Made by a program: the position numbers and the translations under genes
From: Candidatus Poribacteria bacterium
GTDB taxonomy: Bacteria > Poribacteria > WGA-4E > WGA-3G
Direction: 5' to 3'
DNA: 64,000 nucleotides
Assembly: GCA_022827625.1 (NCBI GenBank)
Contig: JAJEIE010000012.1
Coordinates: 62,001-126,000 of the forward strand
Part shown: positions 35,076 to 44,592 of the stretch, piece after piece
Layout: each line of letters starts with the position of its first letter
Numbering within the stretch: position 1 is the stretch's first letter
The notes under the pieces: model-generated
Seen by the model: the letters and a program-made list of their open reading frames with translations, nothing else
Database searches by the model: none
Told to the model about the DNA's origin: nothing

Positions 35076-36089
35076 ATGTTTTTCTTAAACAAACCGTTCT
35101 CTCTAAAAGCCAATCTATTTACGATTGCTTGCTGTGTTTTATTCACACTGTCCACAGTATCGGTGATGGCACACTCAGGTGGCGAAGTGACATCCAAAAA
35201 GACCGAAACGCCTATCACAATTGACGGCATGCTCGATGAAGCGGAATGGGATGCGATATTTCAAGAAGCTTCGCCGCTGCAAGATATTGTTGTAGACCCT
35301 CGCGATCCGAAACACAACCAAGACTGGTATCAAATTATTCCAGGTGGGGGTGCAGGTGCCGACACAAACGACGGCGGCCTTCGGGTCAGTCGTGGTAAGT
35401 TCGACGGCGATGACGATTTCTTAGCGCGCTGGGCGACGCTGTGGGACGACGATTATCTCTATTTTGCATTTGATGTCACCGACGACAGCACACACGAATA
35501 TGCCAACGATCTCGCCACTCGGGACGGGGACATCGACGGGATCTGGTTACTATTCGACACCAAGCACGATGCCCCTGTGTTTGAGTTTCCACATCACGAG
35601 TTTGAAACGAGACACGTCGCCAATAACAGTACATACGAAGCAGACGACCACTACTGGATCTTCGCTCCCTTAACAGCTGCGGGGGTTGGGGCATGGTCAC
35701 AATCCTTGAGTGCAGGTCTTGATCCAGAGTTGGGTGATCCGGCAAATGGACACGTCGCAGGTCAAAAAACGGGTTCGGGTTATTCGGCTGAGATGCGATT
35801 GCCTTGGTCGATTTTTGAACCGTTCTTTGGTGCAGCTCTTGCGCCAACAGACGGTTTGGTTATCGGATTCGACATCACAATCACAGATATTGACGGGGAC
35901 GCGCCCGGCACGTATGCCGCACCGCTTGGGGGTGCAGTCGCGTGGTCGAGTGATTTTGAAAACGACAACAGCCCAGGCGTGCTCGGCGATCTCATGATTT
36001 CCACTGAGGTTGTCGGCAGTGCGACATCTGTCGATCCGAGAGACAAATTGCCGTCAACTTGGGGCAAGATTAAACGCGGCTATAAATAG
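35076..36089 (+). CDS. Secreted CBM9-like carbohydrate-binding protein with TWG-x-IK tail (copy 1)
   Basis: A 337-residue exported protein. Signal peptide FTIACCVLFTLSTVSVMAHSGG, then TPITIDGMLDEAEWDAI, the start signature of CBM9_1/DOMON-like domains, and DDYLYFAFDVTDD, a core strand pair. The C-terminus, AWSSDFENDNSPGVLGDL then VDPRDKLPSTWGKIK, is nearly repeated in the next gene. ATG 35076 follows AGGAGGT. It is a paralogue of 36348-37304. It probably binds an extracellular glycan or haem; no enzyme domain is attached. Confidence 0.78.
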   Translation: MFFLNKPFSLKANLFTIACCVLFTLSTVSVMAHSGGEVTSKKTETPITIDGMLDEAEWDAIFQEASPLQDIVVDPRDPKHNQDWYQIIPGGGAGADTNDGGLRVSRGKFDGDDDFLARWATLWDDDYLYFAFDVTDDSTHEYANDLATRDGDIDGIWLLFDTKHDAPVFEFPHHEFETRHVANNSTYEADDHYWIFAPLTAAGVGAWSQSLSAGLDPELGDPANGHVAGQKTGSGYSAEMRLPWSIFEPFFGAALAPTDGLVIGFDITITDIDGDAPGTYAAPLGGAVAWSSDFENDNSPGVLGDLMISTEVVGSATSVDPRDKLPSTWGKIKRGYK

Positions 36090-36114
36090 TCCGAAGCCAA
36101 AGTTTGCAAGTTTT

Positions 36115-36170
36115 AAGTGTGCTAAAGTCTGTAAAGTTGTCTGAGTTCACTTTGCAACTTTAGCACACTT
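36115..36170. repeat. 14-bp perfect inverted repeat between the CBM9-like genes (family E)
   Basis: AAGTGTGCTAAAGT (36115-36128) and ACTTTAGCACACTT (36157-36170) are exact inverted copies; inner GTAAAGTTG and GCAACTTT extend the pairing. It could end transcription of copy 1. The same words occur near 21982 and 22088. Confidence 0.7.
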
Positions 36171-36347
36171 CATAACCTTTTTGGTATAAACCTTTCCAGA
36201 AATTTCAATAACAGGATTTACGCAAAATTGAGTAGAGACATATATCTTTGGACAGCAAAGATGCCTACTCCCACGGGATCGGTGCGGTTAGAAACCGCCC
36301 CTACCGGTGAAGTACGTAAGTCTGAAACAAAAAAGGAGGATAATTTC

Positions 36348-37304
36348 ATGAAATTTACAATTCACGCCCAAAAAACGCTCACTTTGTTCGTTGGAACCCT
36401 CATTTCAATTTGGCTAATCCTCCTCACAATAGACGGGTTTGCCCATTCTGGCGGCGAGGCAATTAGTGCGCCGAGGAGAGGAGACATCACCATTGATGGG
36501 GACCTTGTAGAATGGGAAATCGTTAGGAGTCTTGCACAAGAGATTACCACAAAACCGCAGGATTGGTATCAAATTGTCGCAGGCGGTGGTGCCGGTCGCA
36601 ATACAAATGACGGTGGACAACGCGTGAGCCGCGGCAAGATTGACGGTGATGACGATCTCCATGTTACATGGATGACCATGTGGGATGATGACAATCTCTA
36701 TTTCGCCTTTGAGGTTGTTGATGACGATATCAACGAGTTAGACCCGCCTTTTGCGGCGCGAAATGACAGAAATTTTGAGGGATACTGGCTCTGCTTCGAT
36801 ACCAAACACGATGCCCCTACCAAAAAGTTCGGAAACAAGAAGTTCGATACAGCTGCAGTTGCTGCAATTAGCACTTATGAACCGGATGATACCTATTGGG
36901 AAATTGCACCGCTGACTACCCGCGGAGCTGGAGCCGCATTTCAAAGAGATGGTCAAGTCGAGGACCCGGAACTCAACAGTCCAGCCAAGGGACACATCAT
37001 GGCGAAAAACGATGGGGGCAGCTACACCTTTGAGATCCGTATGCCTTGGAAAGTTTTTGAACCCTACTACGGCAAACGTTTCAAACCGGAAGATGGCGAT
37101 GTCCTCGGGTTCGATATTACCGTGATGGATGTGGATCCGGTCTACGATCCACCACAAGGCGGTGCGATGGCGTGGTCGAGCGATTTTGAAAATGATAACA
37201 GTCCTGGCGTGTTGGGCGATATAATTTTCAGCACAACCGCTGCTGTTGATCCGAGTGGCAAACTCCCAGTGACCTGGGGTCAAATCAAGCAAGCCCATCA
37301 ATGA
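36348..37304 (+). CDS. Secreted CBM9-like carbohydrate-binding protein with TWG-x-IK tail (copy 2)
   Basis: A 318-residue paralogue of the preceding gene. Signal peptide LFVGTLISIWLILLTIDGFAHSGG, then DITIDGDLVEWE, DWYQIVAGGGAGRNTNDGGQRVSRGK (near-identical block in copy 1) and AWSSDFENDNSPGVLGDI. It ends VDPSGKLPVTWGQIKQ. ATG 36348 has AGGAGG nine bases upstream; the frame runs ~40 codons further without a start site. It overlaps the TPR gene by 4 bases, so they are co-expressed. Tandem duplication is clear. Confidence 0.8.
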   Translation: MKFTIHAQKTLTLFVGTLISIWLILLTIDGFAHSGGEAISAPRRGDITIDGDLVEWEIVRSLAQEITTKPQDWYQIVAGGGAGRNTNDGGQRVSRGKIDGDDDLHVTWMTMWDDDNLYFAFEVVDDDINELDPPFAARNDRNFEGYWLCFDTKHDAPTKKFGNKKFDTAAVAAISTYEPDDTYWEIAPLTTRGAGAAFQRDGQVEDPELNSPAKGHIMAKNDGGSYTFEIRMPWKVFEPYYGKRFKPEDGDVLGFDITVMDVDPVYDPPQGGAMAWSSDFENDNSPGVLGDIIFSTTAAVDPSGKLPVTWGQIKQAHQ

Positions 37305-38419
37305 GACATTTGCTTCTAACGCTGCTTATCTTGTCCTGTTCAAACTTCACAGTGAGTGCCCAACCCGCCGAACTGTTGCTACGGCACTATCGGCAGGCGG
37401 AGATGTTTGTCAACGAGCAACGCTTCGACGCGGCACGCCGCGAATATCAGAAGCTTATCGAATTAGATCCGAGGGTGCCGCAAGCGTATCTGGGATTGGG
37501 TAACATCTACCTCGCGCAGTTCGAGTTTGATCTCGCGCTGGAAACGTATACACAGGCGATCGAACTGAAGTTGCCATCGCCAGAGATATATTGCAATCGT
37601 GGCATCGTCTACACCAAACAGGGACAATATGACAGGGCAATCATCGACTTCCAGCAGGCGTTGACAATTAACGCCGATTACACGCCAGCAAGATTTGAAC
37701 TCGGCTTTGTCTATCAACAAATAGGCGAGTATGCGAAAGCGGTTCGCGAATATGAACGTGTGCTGCCGCACCGTCAGGGAAACCTCGCGCTCCACCATAA
37801 TCTTGCGCGTTGCTATTTCCGTCTCGGACAGGTTGATGCGGCAGCACAGCAACACGAAATTGCACAGCAGATTCGGGAACTTCAAGACGCGCTTGACGCG
37901 GCACAGCAGAAAATTCGTGAAAAACCGGACGATCCGAACGGATATATGGCACTTGCGAAAATCTATGCCAACCACGGGCAACCCCAAAAAGCGTTTGAGC
38001 AGTATAAAGCTGCGATTCTCAAAGATGCCTCTTTGATGGCGGCTTACGACAAGATCGCCGTGCTTTATATTCAGAATCAACAGCGCAGCAAAGCGGTTAC
38101 CGTCTACAAAACCGCTGTCGGTGTTAATTCGGGATATATCAAAGGGCATCTGATGCTCGGTCTACTGTATCAACAGTCCAATCAACCAAAGCAATCTGCG
38201 CACCATCTGGAAATCGCTCGTCAACTCGCTGAAAAAGCGACTGAAACGACCTCAAATGTGCAAAATCTGAATATGCTCGGCGCGATCTATCTTGCCATGA
38301 AAGACTATCCTCAAGCCGAAACCACTTTTCAGCAGGCACTTAAAGTGGCGCCCGATAACAAACAGGCGCAGGAATACCTCCATCAAGTGCAGCAGGGGAA
38401 AAAGGGTGTGTCTGATTAA
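37301..38419 (+). CDS. Secreted tetratricopeptide-repeat protein
   Basis: A 372-residue TPR protein: signal peptide LLLTLLILSCSNFTVSA, then about eight to nine TPR units such as PQAYLGLGNIYLAQFEFDLALETYTQAIEL and PEIYCNRGIVYTKQGQYDRAIIDFQQAL. TPRs mediate protein contacts; partners may be the CBM9-like proteins encoded just upstream. Coupled by ATGA overlap to the preceding gene. A folded repeat follows the stop. Confidence 0.85.
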   Translation: MRHLLLTLLILSCSNFTVSAQPAELLLRHYRQAEMFVNEQRFDAARREYQKLIELDPRVPQAYLGLGNIYLAQFEFDLALETYTQAIELKLPSPEIYCNRGIVYTKQGQYDRAIIDFQQALTINADYTPARFELGFVYQQIGEYAKAVREYERVLPHRQGNLALHHNLARCYFRLGQVDAAAQQHEIAQQIRELQDALDAAQQKIREKPDDPNGYMALAKIYANHGQPQKAFEQYKAAILKDASLMAAYDKIAVLYIQNQQRSKAVTVYKTAVGVNSGYIKGHLMLGLLYQQSNQPKQSAHHLEIARQLAEKATETTSNVQNLNMLGAIYLAMKDYPQAETTFQQALKVAPDNKQAQEYLHQVQQGKKGVSD

Positions 38420-38435
38420 TCTCGGAACGGTTTAA

Positions 38436-38567
38436 ATGGTTATCGGTTGTCGGTTTTCAGTTATCAGTTAAAGAGGGCTCCGTAACAATCTACCCAAACT
38501 TGAAAGTGGTGAATTGTTACAAGAAACTTCTTAACTAATCACCGACAACTAATAACTGACAACTATT
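38436..38567 (+). repeat. Folded dispersed repeat (family B copy 3), abutting a start codon
   Basis: GGTTATCGGTTGTCGG and CCGACAACTAATAAC form the outer arms; inner GTAACAATC and GAATTGTTAC pair. It ends two or three bases before the ATG at 38568, leaving no Shine-Dalgarno sequence: the last leader bases are TAATAACTGACAACTATT. Confidence 0.78.
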
Positions 38568-40217
38568 ATGCGATACGCAATTTGTCTATTTCTTCTAACC
38601 TGTTTAATTAACACATTCTGCTGGGCGGGTGCCGAAGGTAAAATTTCATTTATTCAAACCACAGAGGCGGCGGGTCTCCGGTTTCAGCACGTTGATGGCA
38701 GAAGCGGTCAGCGGTATTTTTTGGAAACGGTTGGATCGGGTGCTGCCTTCTTTGATTATGACGGGGACGGTTTGCTCGATATATATTTGGTTAACAGCAC
38801 CGATTTACCCGGCTCTCATTCACCTACACCCCCAACTAATCGGCTTTATCATAACAACGGGGACGGCACCTTCACGGATGTTACGGAACAGGCAGGCGTT
38901 GGAGATACAAGCTACGGTGCGGGTTGTGCTGTGGCGGACTATGACAACGATGGCGATCTTGATTTATACGTGACAAATTTCGATGCAAACCTACTTTACC
39001 GGAACAACGGCGATCGTACATTCACGGATGTCACGCAGCACGCCGGGGTCGGAGATAGCCGTTGGAGTCTTGGCTGTGCTTTTGCCGATTATGATAACGA
39101 CGGTTTTGTTGATTTGTATGTCGCTAACTACATCAACTTTGACTTTGAAACGCACACCGCCTGCACACAAAAAGGCGTGGCGACTTACTGCCCACCGGAA
39201 AGCTTTGAAGGCTCACCAGATACCTTATATCGCAACAACGGTGATGGCACCTTCACGGATGTCACTACCACTACAGGCGTGTACAACAAAGATGGCAAAG
39301 GGATGGGGGTTGTGTTCGGGGATTACGACAACGATGGCGATGTAGATTGTTACGTCGGCAACGATGCCGGAGAGAATTTCCTCTATCAGAACAAAGGTGA
39401 TGGCACATTTACAAACGTCGGTTGGATGGCTGGGGTCGAGGCTGACGAAAACGGGAACGTACAGGGAACAATGGGGGTCGATTTTGGCGATTATGACAAC
39501 GATGGTCTCTTAGACCTCGTTGCTGTCAACTATCAGCAACAGCCGAATGCCCTCTATCGCAACGATAACGGAAGCTTCTTCACGGATGTCTCGTTTGTGG
39601 CGGGTATGGCTGAGAGTCTTCCGTATGTCGGTTGGGGTGCCGATTTTTTCGACGTGGACAACGATGGGGATAAAGATCTACTCATCGTTAACGGTCACCT
39701 TCAAGACACGGTCGAACAATACGACGACACAACGACCTATCCGCAGCGCAACTATCTGTTGATTAACAACGGACAGGGACGCTTCGTTGATGTTGCAATG
39801 AAAGTCGGAAGTGGGTTACAGTCGCTTAAGGTGAGCCGTGGTCTTGCCACAGGGGATTATGATAACGACGGCGATCTGGACGTGCTCATCTCCAACGCCA
39901 ATGACGCTCCCCAACTCCTTCGCAATGATAGTGGAAATCAGGGCAATTGGATTCTGATTCGCACGATTGGGACGCGGAGCAACCGGGCAGGTATCGGCAC
40001 ACGTGTAAAAATTCAGACCGGCGATTTGATTCAGATTGATGAGGTGCGAAGTGGGTCGGGCTATCTCTCTCAAAACGACTTACGCCTCCATTTTGGGGTG
40101 GGTACGCATAAACGTATTGATCGCATTGAGGTGAGATGGCCCAGCGGCACCGTGGATATAGTTCAAGATATCGAACCGAATCAGATACTTACGATTACAG
40201 AATCAGCGTCGCAATAA
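38568..40217 (+). CDS. Secreted FG-GAP/VCBS protein with ASPIC/UnbV C-terminal domain (CRTAC1-like)
   Basis: A 549-residue exported protein. Signal peptide ICLFLLTCLINTFCWAG; residues ~35-430 contain seven or so VCBS/FG-GAP blades with (Y/F)D(N/G)DG(D/L)LD(L/I)YV calcium loops and NNGDGTFTDVT. The C-terminal ~65 residues are the ASPIC/UnbV domain (GIGTRVKI, YLSQNDLRLHFGVG, RIEVRWPSG). Such propellers bind ligands or other proteins outside the cell. No binding site upstream; the start is defined by the repeat edge and signal peptide. It converges on the carboxylesterase gene with a 15-base overlap. Confidence 0.85.
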   Translation: MRYAICLFLLTCLINTFCWAGAEGKISFIQTTEAAGLRFQHVDGRSGQRYFLETVGSGAAFFDYDGDGLLDIYLVNSTDLPGSHSPTPPTNRLYHNNGDGTFTDVTEQAGVGDTSYGAGCAVADYDNDGDLDLYVTNFDANLLYRNNGDRTFTDVTQHAGVGDSRWSLGCAFADYDNDGFVDLYVANYINFDFETHTACTQKGVATYCPPESFEGSPDTLYRNNGDGTFTDVTTTTGVYNKDGKGMGVVFGDYDNDGDVDCYVGNDAGENFLYQNKGDGTFTNVGWMAGVEADENGNVQGTMGVDFGDYDNDGLLDLVAVNYQQQPNALYRNDNGSFFTDVSFVAGMAESLPYVGWGADFFDVDNDGDKDLLIVNGHLQDTVEQYDDTTTYPQRNYLLINNGQGRFVDVAMKVGSGLQSLKVSRGLATGDYDNDGDLDVLISNANDAPQLLRNDSGNQGNWILIRTIGTRSNRAGIGTRVKIQTGDLIQIDEVRSGSGYLSQNDLRLHFGVGTHKRIDRIEVRWPSGTVDIVQDIEPNQILTITESASQ

Positions 40218-41822
40218 TTCCATGAGTTCTTTATCGTGGTGGTATCGTACCTCACAAGTGGTATCGAAGATCATCGTCGCGCCGCCTTCACTGGTAAAAG
40301 CCGGCCATTCAGGCAATCCTGGATGATTCGGATTACCGTGCCGCGCAAAGTGAATCCATGCCGAACTCATTTTGTCCGCAAGCGTTTGTGCAACTTTTCC
40401 ACCGCCGGTCGCTGTTGAAACGAGATTGACGTTGTTGAAGATATAAGGAATTTCCGCACAGTGCCATGCCATCCCGACCCCGTCCATCACCGGAGATTCA
40501 TAAGTAAATACATAGGCGTATACCGGTGCCCCTTTTTGGTCGGCTTTCAGTTGCGCGTTATTGATGACGCCGGGTCGCCCCCAAGTATCAATGAAATTAG
40601 CGTCTGCATACTTTTTGTCGGGATACGCCTTCAGGAACGCCTCCGCAATTGCGTCAGCCTTGTCCCCGTACTGCTCCATTAATTTGGCTCTCGCTGTCTC
40701 TTTACTCCAATTATTCTTATTGTCGGCTTGGAGTTCCGCTGGAGGCGTGCGATGGATGCTTGTGAACTCATTCAATACCGAACCAATCATCACCGGAATA
40801 TTTTTCGCCTGCGGCGTAAATTCGGGTCCGTCGGGATGTGCGGGAATATAGTCCCCATCTCTAATGGGTGCCCATCCGGCTCGGACTGTCCGGTCTTCAG
40901 CGCGGAGTTGTTCCCGTGCTTTGTTCCCTGCTTCGAGCAGTTGGAGATATGGCACTTTCTGAATTTCATCGACCTGCTCAGATGTCAGCCCTAAGTTTTG
41001 TAAGGTTAACTCAGCAACGCGACGACTGACACTTTGTTCGACAGTAGAATTAAACCCGGCACCGCTCTGAACGATCCCTTTATGAATGAGACCCTTCGCG
41101 GCAGGCGTTCCCATGAGGATACGGACTTTAGCACCACCACCGGATTGCCCAAATACTGTCACATTATCGGGATCGCCACCGAATTCCGTAATATTGGTCT
41201 TGATCCACTCCAGCGCAGCGACGATATCTACCATTCCAACATTGCCGGCGTATTTGTATTTGTCACCATAAGCAGACAGATCAAGATAACCGAGAACGTT
41301 GAGTCGATGGTTAAGAGAGACCACAACGACATCACCTTTCCTACTGAGATTTTCGCCATCATAAGCCACCTGCTCAATCGAGGATCCATTTGTAAAACCA
41401 CCCCCGTGCAGCCAGACCATAACAGGTCGTTTCTTATTGTCCCGAATCCCCGGTGTCCAAACATTAAGGAATTGACAATCTTCGCTCTGCGGTAAGTAAC
41501 GGTGTGGATTGAAGAGTTCATCCCTGGCGACACCAGACATAGGGGGAATTGGACATATCTCACCGTAAGTCAGTGCAGGCCTGATACCATCCCATGCCTC
41601 GACCTTTTCGGGCATCATGAACCGTTCCGCCTTGGCGTAGGGTACACCTCGGTAAGTATAAATCCCGTTCTGGACAAACCCTTGTAATTTACCTGAATCC
41701 GTAGAAACAACCGCCACCGAAGTTGAAGCGACGAACGGATCGGTATTGTCTGCGGCACCTGACATACTGGTGTACGCCAGCGCGAACATCATTATCATTA
41801 TTCCTATTCCTTCCGTTTTCAT
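40203..41822 (-). CDS. Type B carboxylesterase, secreted
   Basis: A 539-residue alpha/beta hydrolase of the carboxylesterase type B family. HGGGF oxyanion motif, nucleophile block VTVFGQSGGG (serine in G-x-S-G-G), and MAWHCAEIPYIF carrying the catalytic histidine. EDCQFLNVW is the usual cysteine block. Signal peptide IMIMMFALAYTSMSGAADN. I start at ATG 41822, 11 bases after GGAGG; earlier in-frame starts add a charged leader. GQSGGG replaces the usual GESAGG. It hydrolyses esters; substrate unknown. Confidence 0.87.
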   Translation of the reverse strand: MKTEGIGIMIMMFALAYTSMSGAADNTDPFVASTSVAVVSTDSGKLQGFVQNGIYTYRGVPYAKAERFMMPEKVEAWDGIRPALTYGEICPIPPMSGVARDELFNPHRYLPQSEDCQFLNVWTPGIRDNKKRPVMVWLHGGGFTNGSSIEQVAYDGENLSRKGDVVVVSLNHRLNVLGYLDLSAYGDKYKYAGNVGMVDIVAALEWIKTNITEFGGDPDNVTVFGQSGGGAKVRILMGTPAAKGLIHKGIVQSGAGFNSTVEQSVSRRVAELTLQNLGLTSEQVDEIQKVPYLQLLEAGNKAREQLRAEDRTVRAGWAPIRDGDYIPAHPDGPEFTPQAKNIPVMIGSVLNEFTSIHRTPPAELQADNKNNWSKETARAKLMEQYGDKADAIAEAFLKAYPDKKYADANFIDTWGRPGVINNAQLKADQKGAPVYAYVFTYESPVMDGVGMAWHCAEIPYIFNNVNLVSTATGGGKVAQTLADKMSSAWIHFARHGNPNHPGLPEWPAFTSEGGATMIFDTTCEVRYHHDKELMELLRR

Positions 41823-41905
41823 ACTATCAATTACCTCCATTGCGTACACGTCCCAGAATACTCGCAACAACTATGAATGTGAATGTCGCTGCGAGATAAC
41901 GTAAA

Positions 41906-43246
41906 TCAATATCTCCAATTTTCATGCGCTAAGGGAGCGCGGTTGAGGGTGTCTCTGTAAGTTCGCCATTGCGGTAGGAAACCGTTCATTAACTCGTGAA
42001 ACCGGTCATTATGCTCACGCTCGAGAAGATGCACCATCTCATGCACCAAGACATACACTAAGCAGGATTCGGGTTTCTTTGCGAGTTCGAGATTCAGCCA
42101 GATACGTTTTGCCTCAACATTGCAAGACCCCCAGAGCGTTTTCATCTTCCTAATCCGCACTTCATTAACAGACACACCGAGTTTGGGTTCCCATTTCTCA
42201 AGGAGCGACGGGAGCTCTGACCGGAGAGACTGGCGATACCAACGCTGCATCACTGCTTCGCGTGCGTCCCGATCAGCACCGGGACGGACAGACAAACCTA
42301 TCTTCGTGTTATTCAGTAGCCATACCCTTGGCGGACCGTCATGCTCTATGACATCGAGCCGATAGCGTCTGCCTCTAAAATAGTGGCTCTCGCCTGTGAC
42401 AAACTCCCGTTGCGATTGCCGATCCTGTCCTTCAAATGCCGCTTGTTGCCGTCGAATCCACGCCACCCGTGAAACGACCGCCATCCGAATCGCATCTGCA
42501 TCAAAGTGTAATGGTGCCGACACTCGCACACGTCCGTTTGGCGGATGGACACCTATACTGAGTTCTCTGAGCAACAGATTATCGCCTGCATCGGGATGTG
42601 CTTCTGTCTCCTTCCAGTGCAGCCAGTGTTTTTCTGGTGTTTTGATGACACTGTAGTGTAATCCTTGGGTTTCGTTGCCTGCCATGACGAGCTGTACAGT
42701 GGCGAAAAACCGTTCGATGAAATCTTGGCGTTGGTTGGTAAGGTTCTGACGGATGCCTTCGGAAACGGAGACGGTGGAACGTTTGAGTTCGAGGACACCG
42801 ATGGCGATGCCGTTGATGTACAGAACGACATCGGGACGTTTGTTGCCATCTTTGCCTTTGAGGGTTACCTCTTCGGCGATACCGAAATCGTTATTGAACG
42901 GATGCTCCCAGTCAATCAGCTTGACGGTGGTCCGGTGCTCACCCGTGCTGGGTTGTACGTTCACGCCGTAGCGCAACAGACCGTAGACTTCTCGGTTCGC
43001 TTCGTAGAGCGTTCGGGTGCCCCCGATTGCTGCACTCCGTTTGAGTTGATCGAGTGCTTTGGCGCTGATGTCGTTTTTATAGCCTTGCTTTCGCAGCCAG
43101 TGAGTGAGATCCTCGGGGATGATATTGCTGTTTTCCTCGCCGCTGTGTTCCCAATTGCCGAGGTAGGTATAGTCCAAGGTATTCTCGAAAAATGCTATAA
43201 CGCGTTCTTGTGTGCGTATTTCTCTTTCGCCAACGGTGGTGTTCAT
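41906..43246 (-). CDS. Chimera: HsdR N-terminal nuclease domain fused to YgjP-type (DUF45/M48-like) metallopeptidase
   Basis: Residues 1-~229 are the start of a type I restriction subunit R: TQERVIAFFENTLDYTYLGNW, GIAEEVTLKG, and the PD-(D/E)xK-type nuclease site RPDVVLYINGIAIGVLELK. Residues ~230-446 are a YgjP-like metallopeptidase: VHPPNGRVRVSAP, MKTLWGSCN and the zinc site HEMVHLLEREHNDRFHELM. In many type I loci an hsdR gene is followed by exactly such a peptidase gene, so an internal deletion removing the helicase and C-terminal parts of HsdR could have joined them, near 42560. The fusion is open-frame and its nuclease motif looks intact. The 5' leader is family B repeat, so expression may be abnormal. 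Confidence 0.8.
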   Translation of the reverse strand: MNTTVGEREIRTQERVIAFFENTLDYTYLGNWEHSGEENSNIIPEDLTHWLRKQGYKNDISAKALDQLKRSAAIGGTRTLYEANREVYGLLRYGVNVQPSTGEHRTTVKLIDWEHPFNNDFGIAEEVTLKGKDGNKRPDVVLYINGIAIGVLELKRSTVSVSEGIRQNLTNQRQDFIERFFATVQLVMAGNETQGLHYSVIKTPEKHWLHWKETEAHPDAGDNLLLRELSIGVHPPNGRVRVSAPLHFDADAIRMAVVSRVAWIRRQQAAFEGQDRQSQREFVTGESHYFRGRRYRLDVIEHDGPPRVWLLNNTKIGLSVRPGADRDAREAVMQRWYRQSLRSELPSLLEKWEPKLGVSVNEVRIRKMKTLWGSCNVEAKRIWLNLELAKKPESCLVYVLVHEMVHLLEREHNDRFHELMNGFLPQWRTYRDTLNRAPLAHENWRY

Positions 43247-43250
43247 GGTA

Positions 43251-43300
43251 GTTGTTAGTTGTCAGTACGGAGCTGCGCTCCTTTCAGTTGTTAGTAAGAA
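43251..43300 (-). repeat. Partial folded repeat (family B copy 4) abutting the chimera start
   Basis: In the gene direction it reads CTAACAACTGAAAGGAGC ... GTACTGACAACTAACAAC before ATG 43246. A GGAGC-TGC-GCTCC hairpin replaces the inner arms. Confidence 0.55.
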
Positions 43301-43301
43301 C

Positions 43302-43437
43302 GTGCGATGAATCGCACTACTACAAACGCGCTTATTGTAATTTTTAGAAGTCGGGAATCGGAGTTCCCTCCTACCGAGAGGCGCATAGATAGAAAGGCTC
43401 TGGCTGCATCTTAGGCTGCATCTTAGGCTGCATCTTA
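43302..43437. repeat. Family C repeat and 12-bp tandem repeat
   Basis: GAACGTGCGATGAATCGCAC (43302-43321) matches 26685-26742. Further on, GGCTGCATCTTA occurs three times in direct tandem (43402-43437), reaching the stop codon of the next gene; a related TGGCTGCGTCTTAATCCG lies within that gene near 43690. Confidence 0.6.
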
Positions 43438-44499
43438 ATCCGCTTTTCCTGATTTTAGATTCGTCAGCTCGGTCCTTCCTTTGTCTGTCAACCGGTACTG
43501 TTGGTATCGACTTCTGGGTTTCGCCGGCAGCGTGTATTCAATCATCTCGTCAGTAAGAAGGTTTCGGAAAACCTTGTTAAATTGACCGGAAAGTTGCTTA
43601 TATCCTAATCTCTTAGACAGTTCGGATTTTGACAGTGGACCCTCGGCGAGCAGGTTTAGCACTTTCGATTTAAGGTCCCCGGGGAGTAACTCTGGCTGCG
43701 TCTTAATCCGTTCTGGAGGTGTGGCACGCCAAATTGTTGTCTTAAATCCACTGCTGTCGGTGAATTCCGGCTCGCGTAAGGCAGCATCTCGGCATCGGCG
43801 GATCATGTCTAAAGTCCCTGTCCCCATCCGTTCAATGTATTGGGCAAGATATAAGGGTTCAGCAAGTAATGGATTGTTGGGGACCGACCGATGTGCTACC
43901 CGTAATTGTTCCAATGTTAGCGGCGGGGGTAGTCTGCCGGGGTTCCAAACCTCAAGCCGATCTCTAAAGAGCATTACTTGGACGCTGGCATTATTGGTAT
44001 AGTCTCGATGCGCTACGGCGTTGACGATCGCTTCTGTCACAACTTCTTTCGGGATTTCATAGGCGACGGGTGCTCGCACGCTTTCTGCGCGTGTACCTAC
44101 TGATAGTGCAATTTTGCTAAGCACAAAATCTACTGCTTGATCGACGAGTTGAAAAGCAGTACCCTTGTAGACTTGGTAAGACGGAATCGGTTTGGCGACC
44201 TCTATTCCGTGGAAGTGGGCACACCTGACCTCCGAGGAAATTAGAAACTGCTGTGGTGTCTTTCCGAACAATAACACCGCCGCGTTTGTTGGTCGTCCAT
44301 CGTTTAGCAAATTGAGATGCGCCAGCAATTCTTCGTCTGATGCGGCTTCAGGGAGCGAGAACGCTCTGGCACTGCGCGCTATACGGATAAACCGATGTAT
44401 CTGATCGGAGTCGAGATCATCCAGTGAAGCTTTTAAACACGGTCCCGCGTCAAACGTTTCAGAACGGACGAGGTCTTGATTGTCTAAGTATTCGACCAT
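43435..44499 (-). pseudogene. ATP-binding helper protein of a restriction locus (RecG-like/AlbA_2 family), N-terminus lost
   Basis: The conserved part (354 residues from ATG 44499) has NDGRPTNAAVLLFGKTPQQFL, IPKEVVTEAIVNAVAHRDY, FRDRLEVWNPGRLPPPLTLEQL and RMGTGTLDMIRRC, the HATPase_c_4 half of AlbA_2/Schlafen-type ATP-dependent DNA-binding proteins often found in type I loci. A winged helix ends it. The expected N-terminal AlbA_2 domain is missing. Upstream, the frame runs into the IS200-like element and encodes unrelated sequence (GCACGCC-TCT-GGCGTGC hairpin at 44502-44518). Insertion has probably truncated it; a shorter protein may still be made. Confidence 0.65.
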
Positions 44500-44592
44500 A
44501 GCACGCCTCTGGCGTGCGGGATTTTTTTTCAAGGTGCCGTAAAGCGAATAAATTTTGGGTTTACTTGCATTCAATCTCAAATACATTCTTCT

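Noticed and set aside
37463-38149. 228-residue minus-strand ORF over the TPR gene
   Set aside because: No recognisable domain; the plus strand has clear TPR periodicity and a signal peptide.
43402-43437. Possible CRISPR-like repeat array
   Set aside because: Direct 12-base repeats without spacers and no cas genes; simple tandem duplication.
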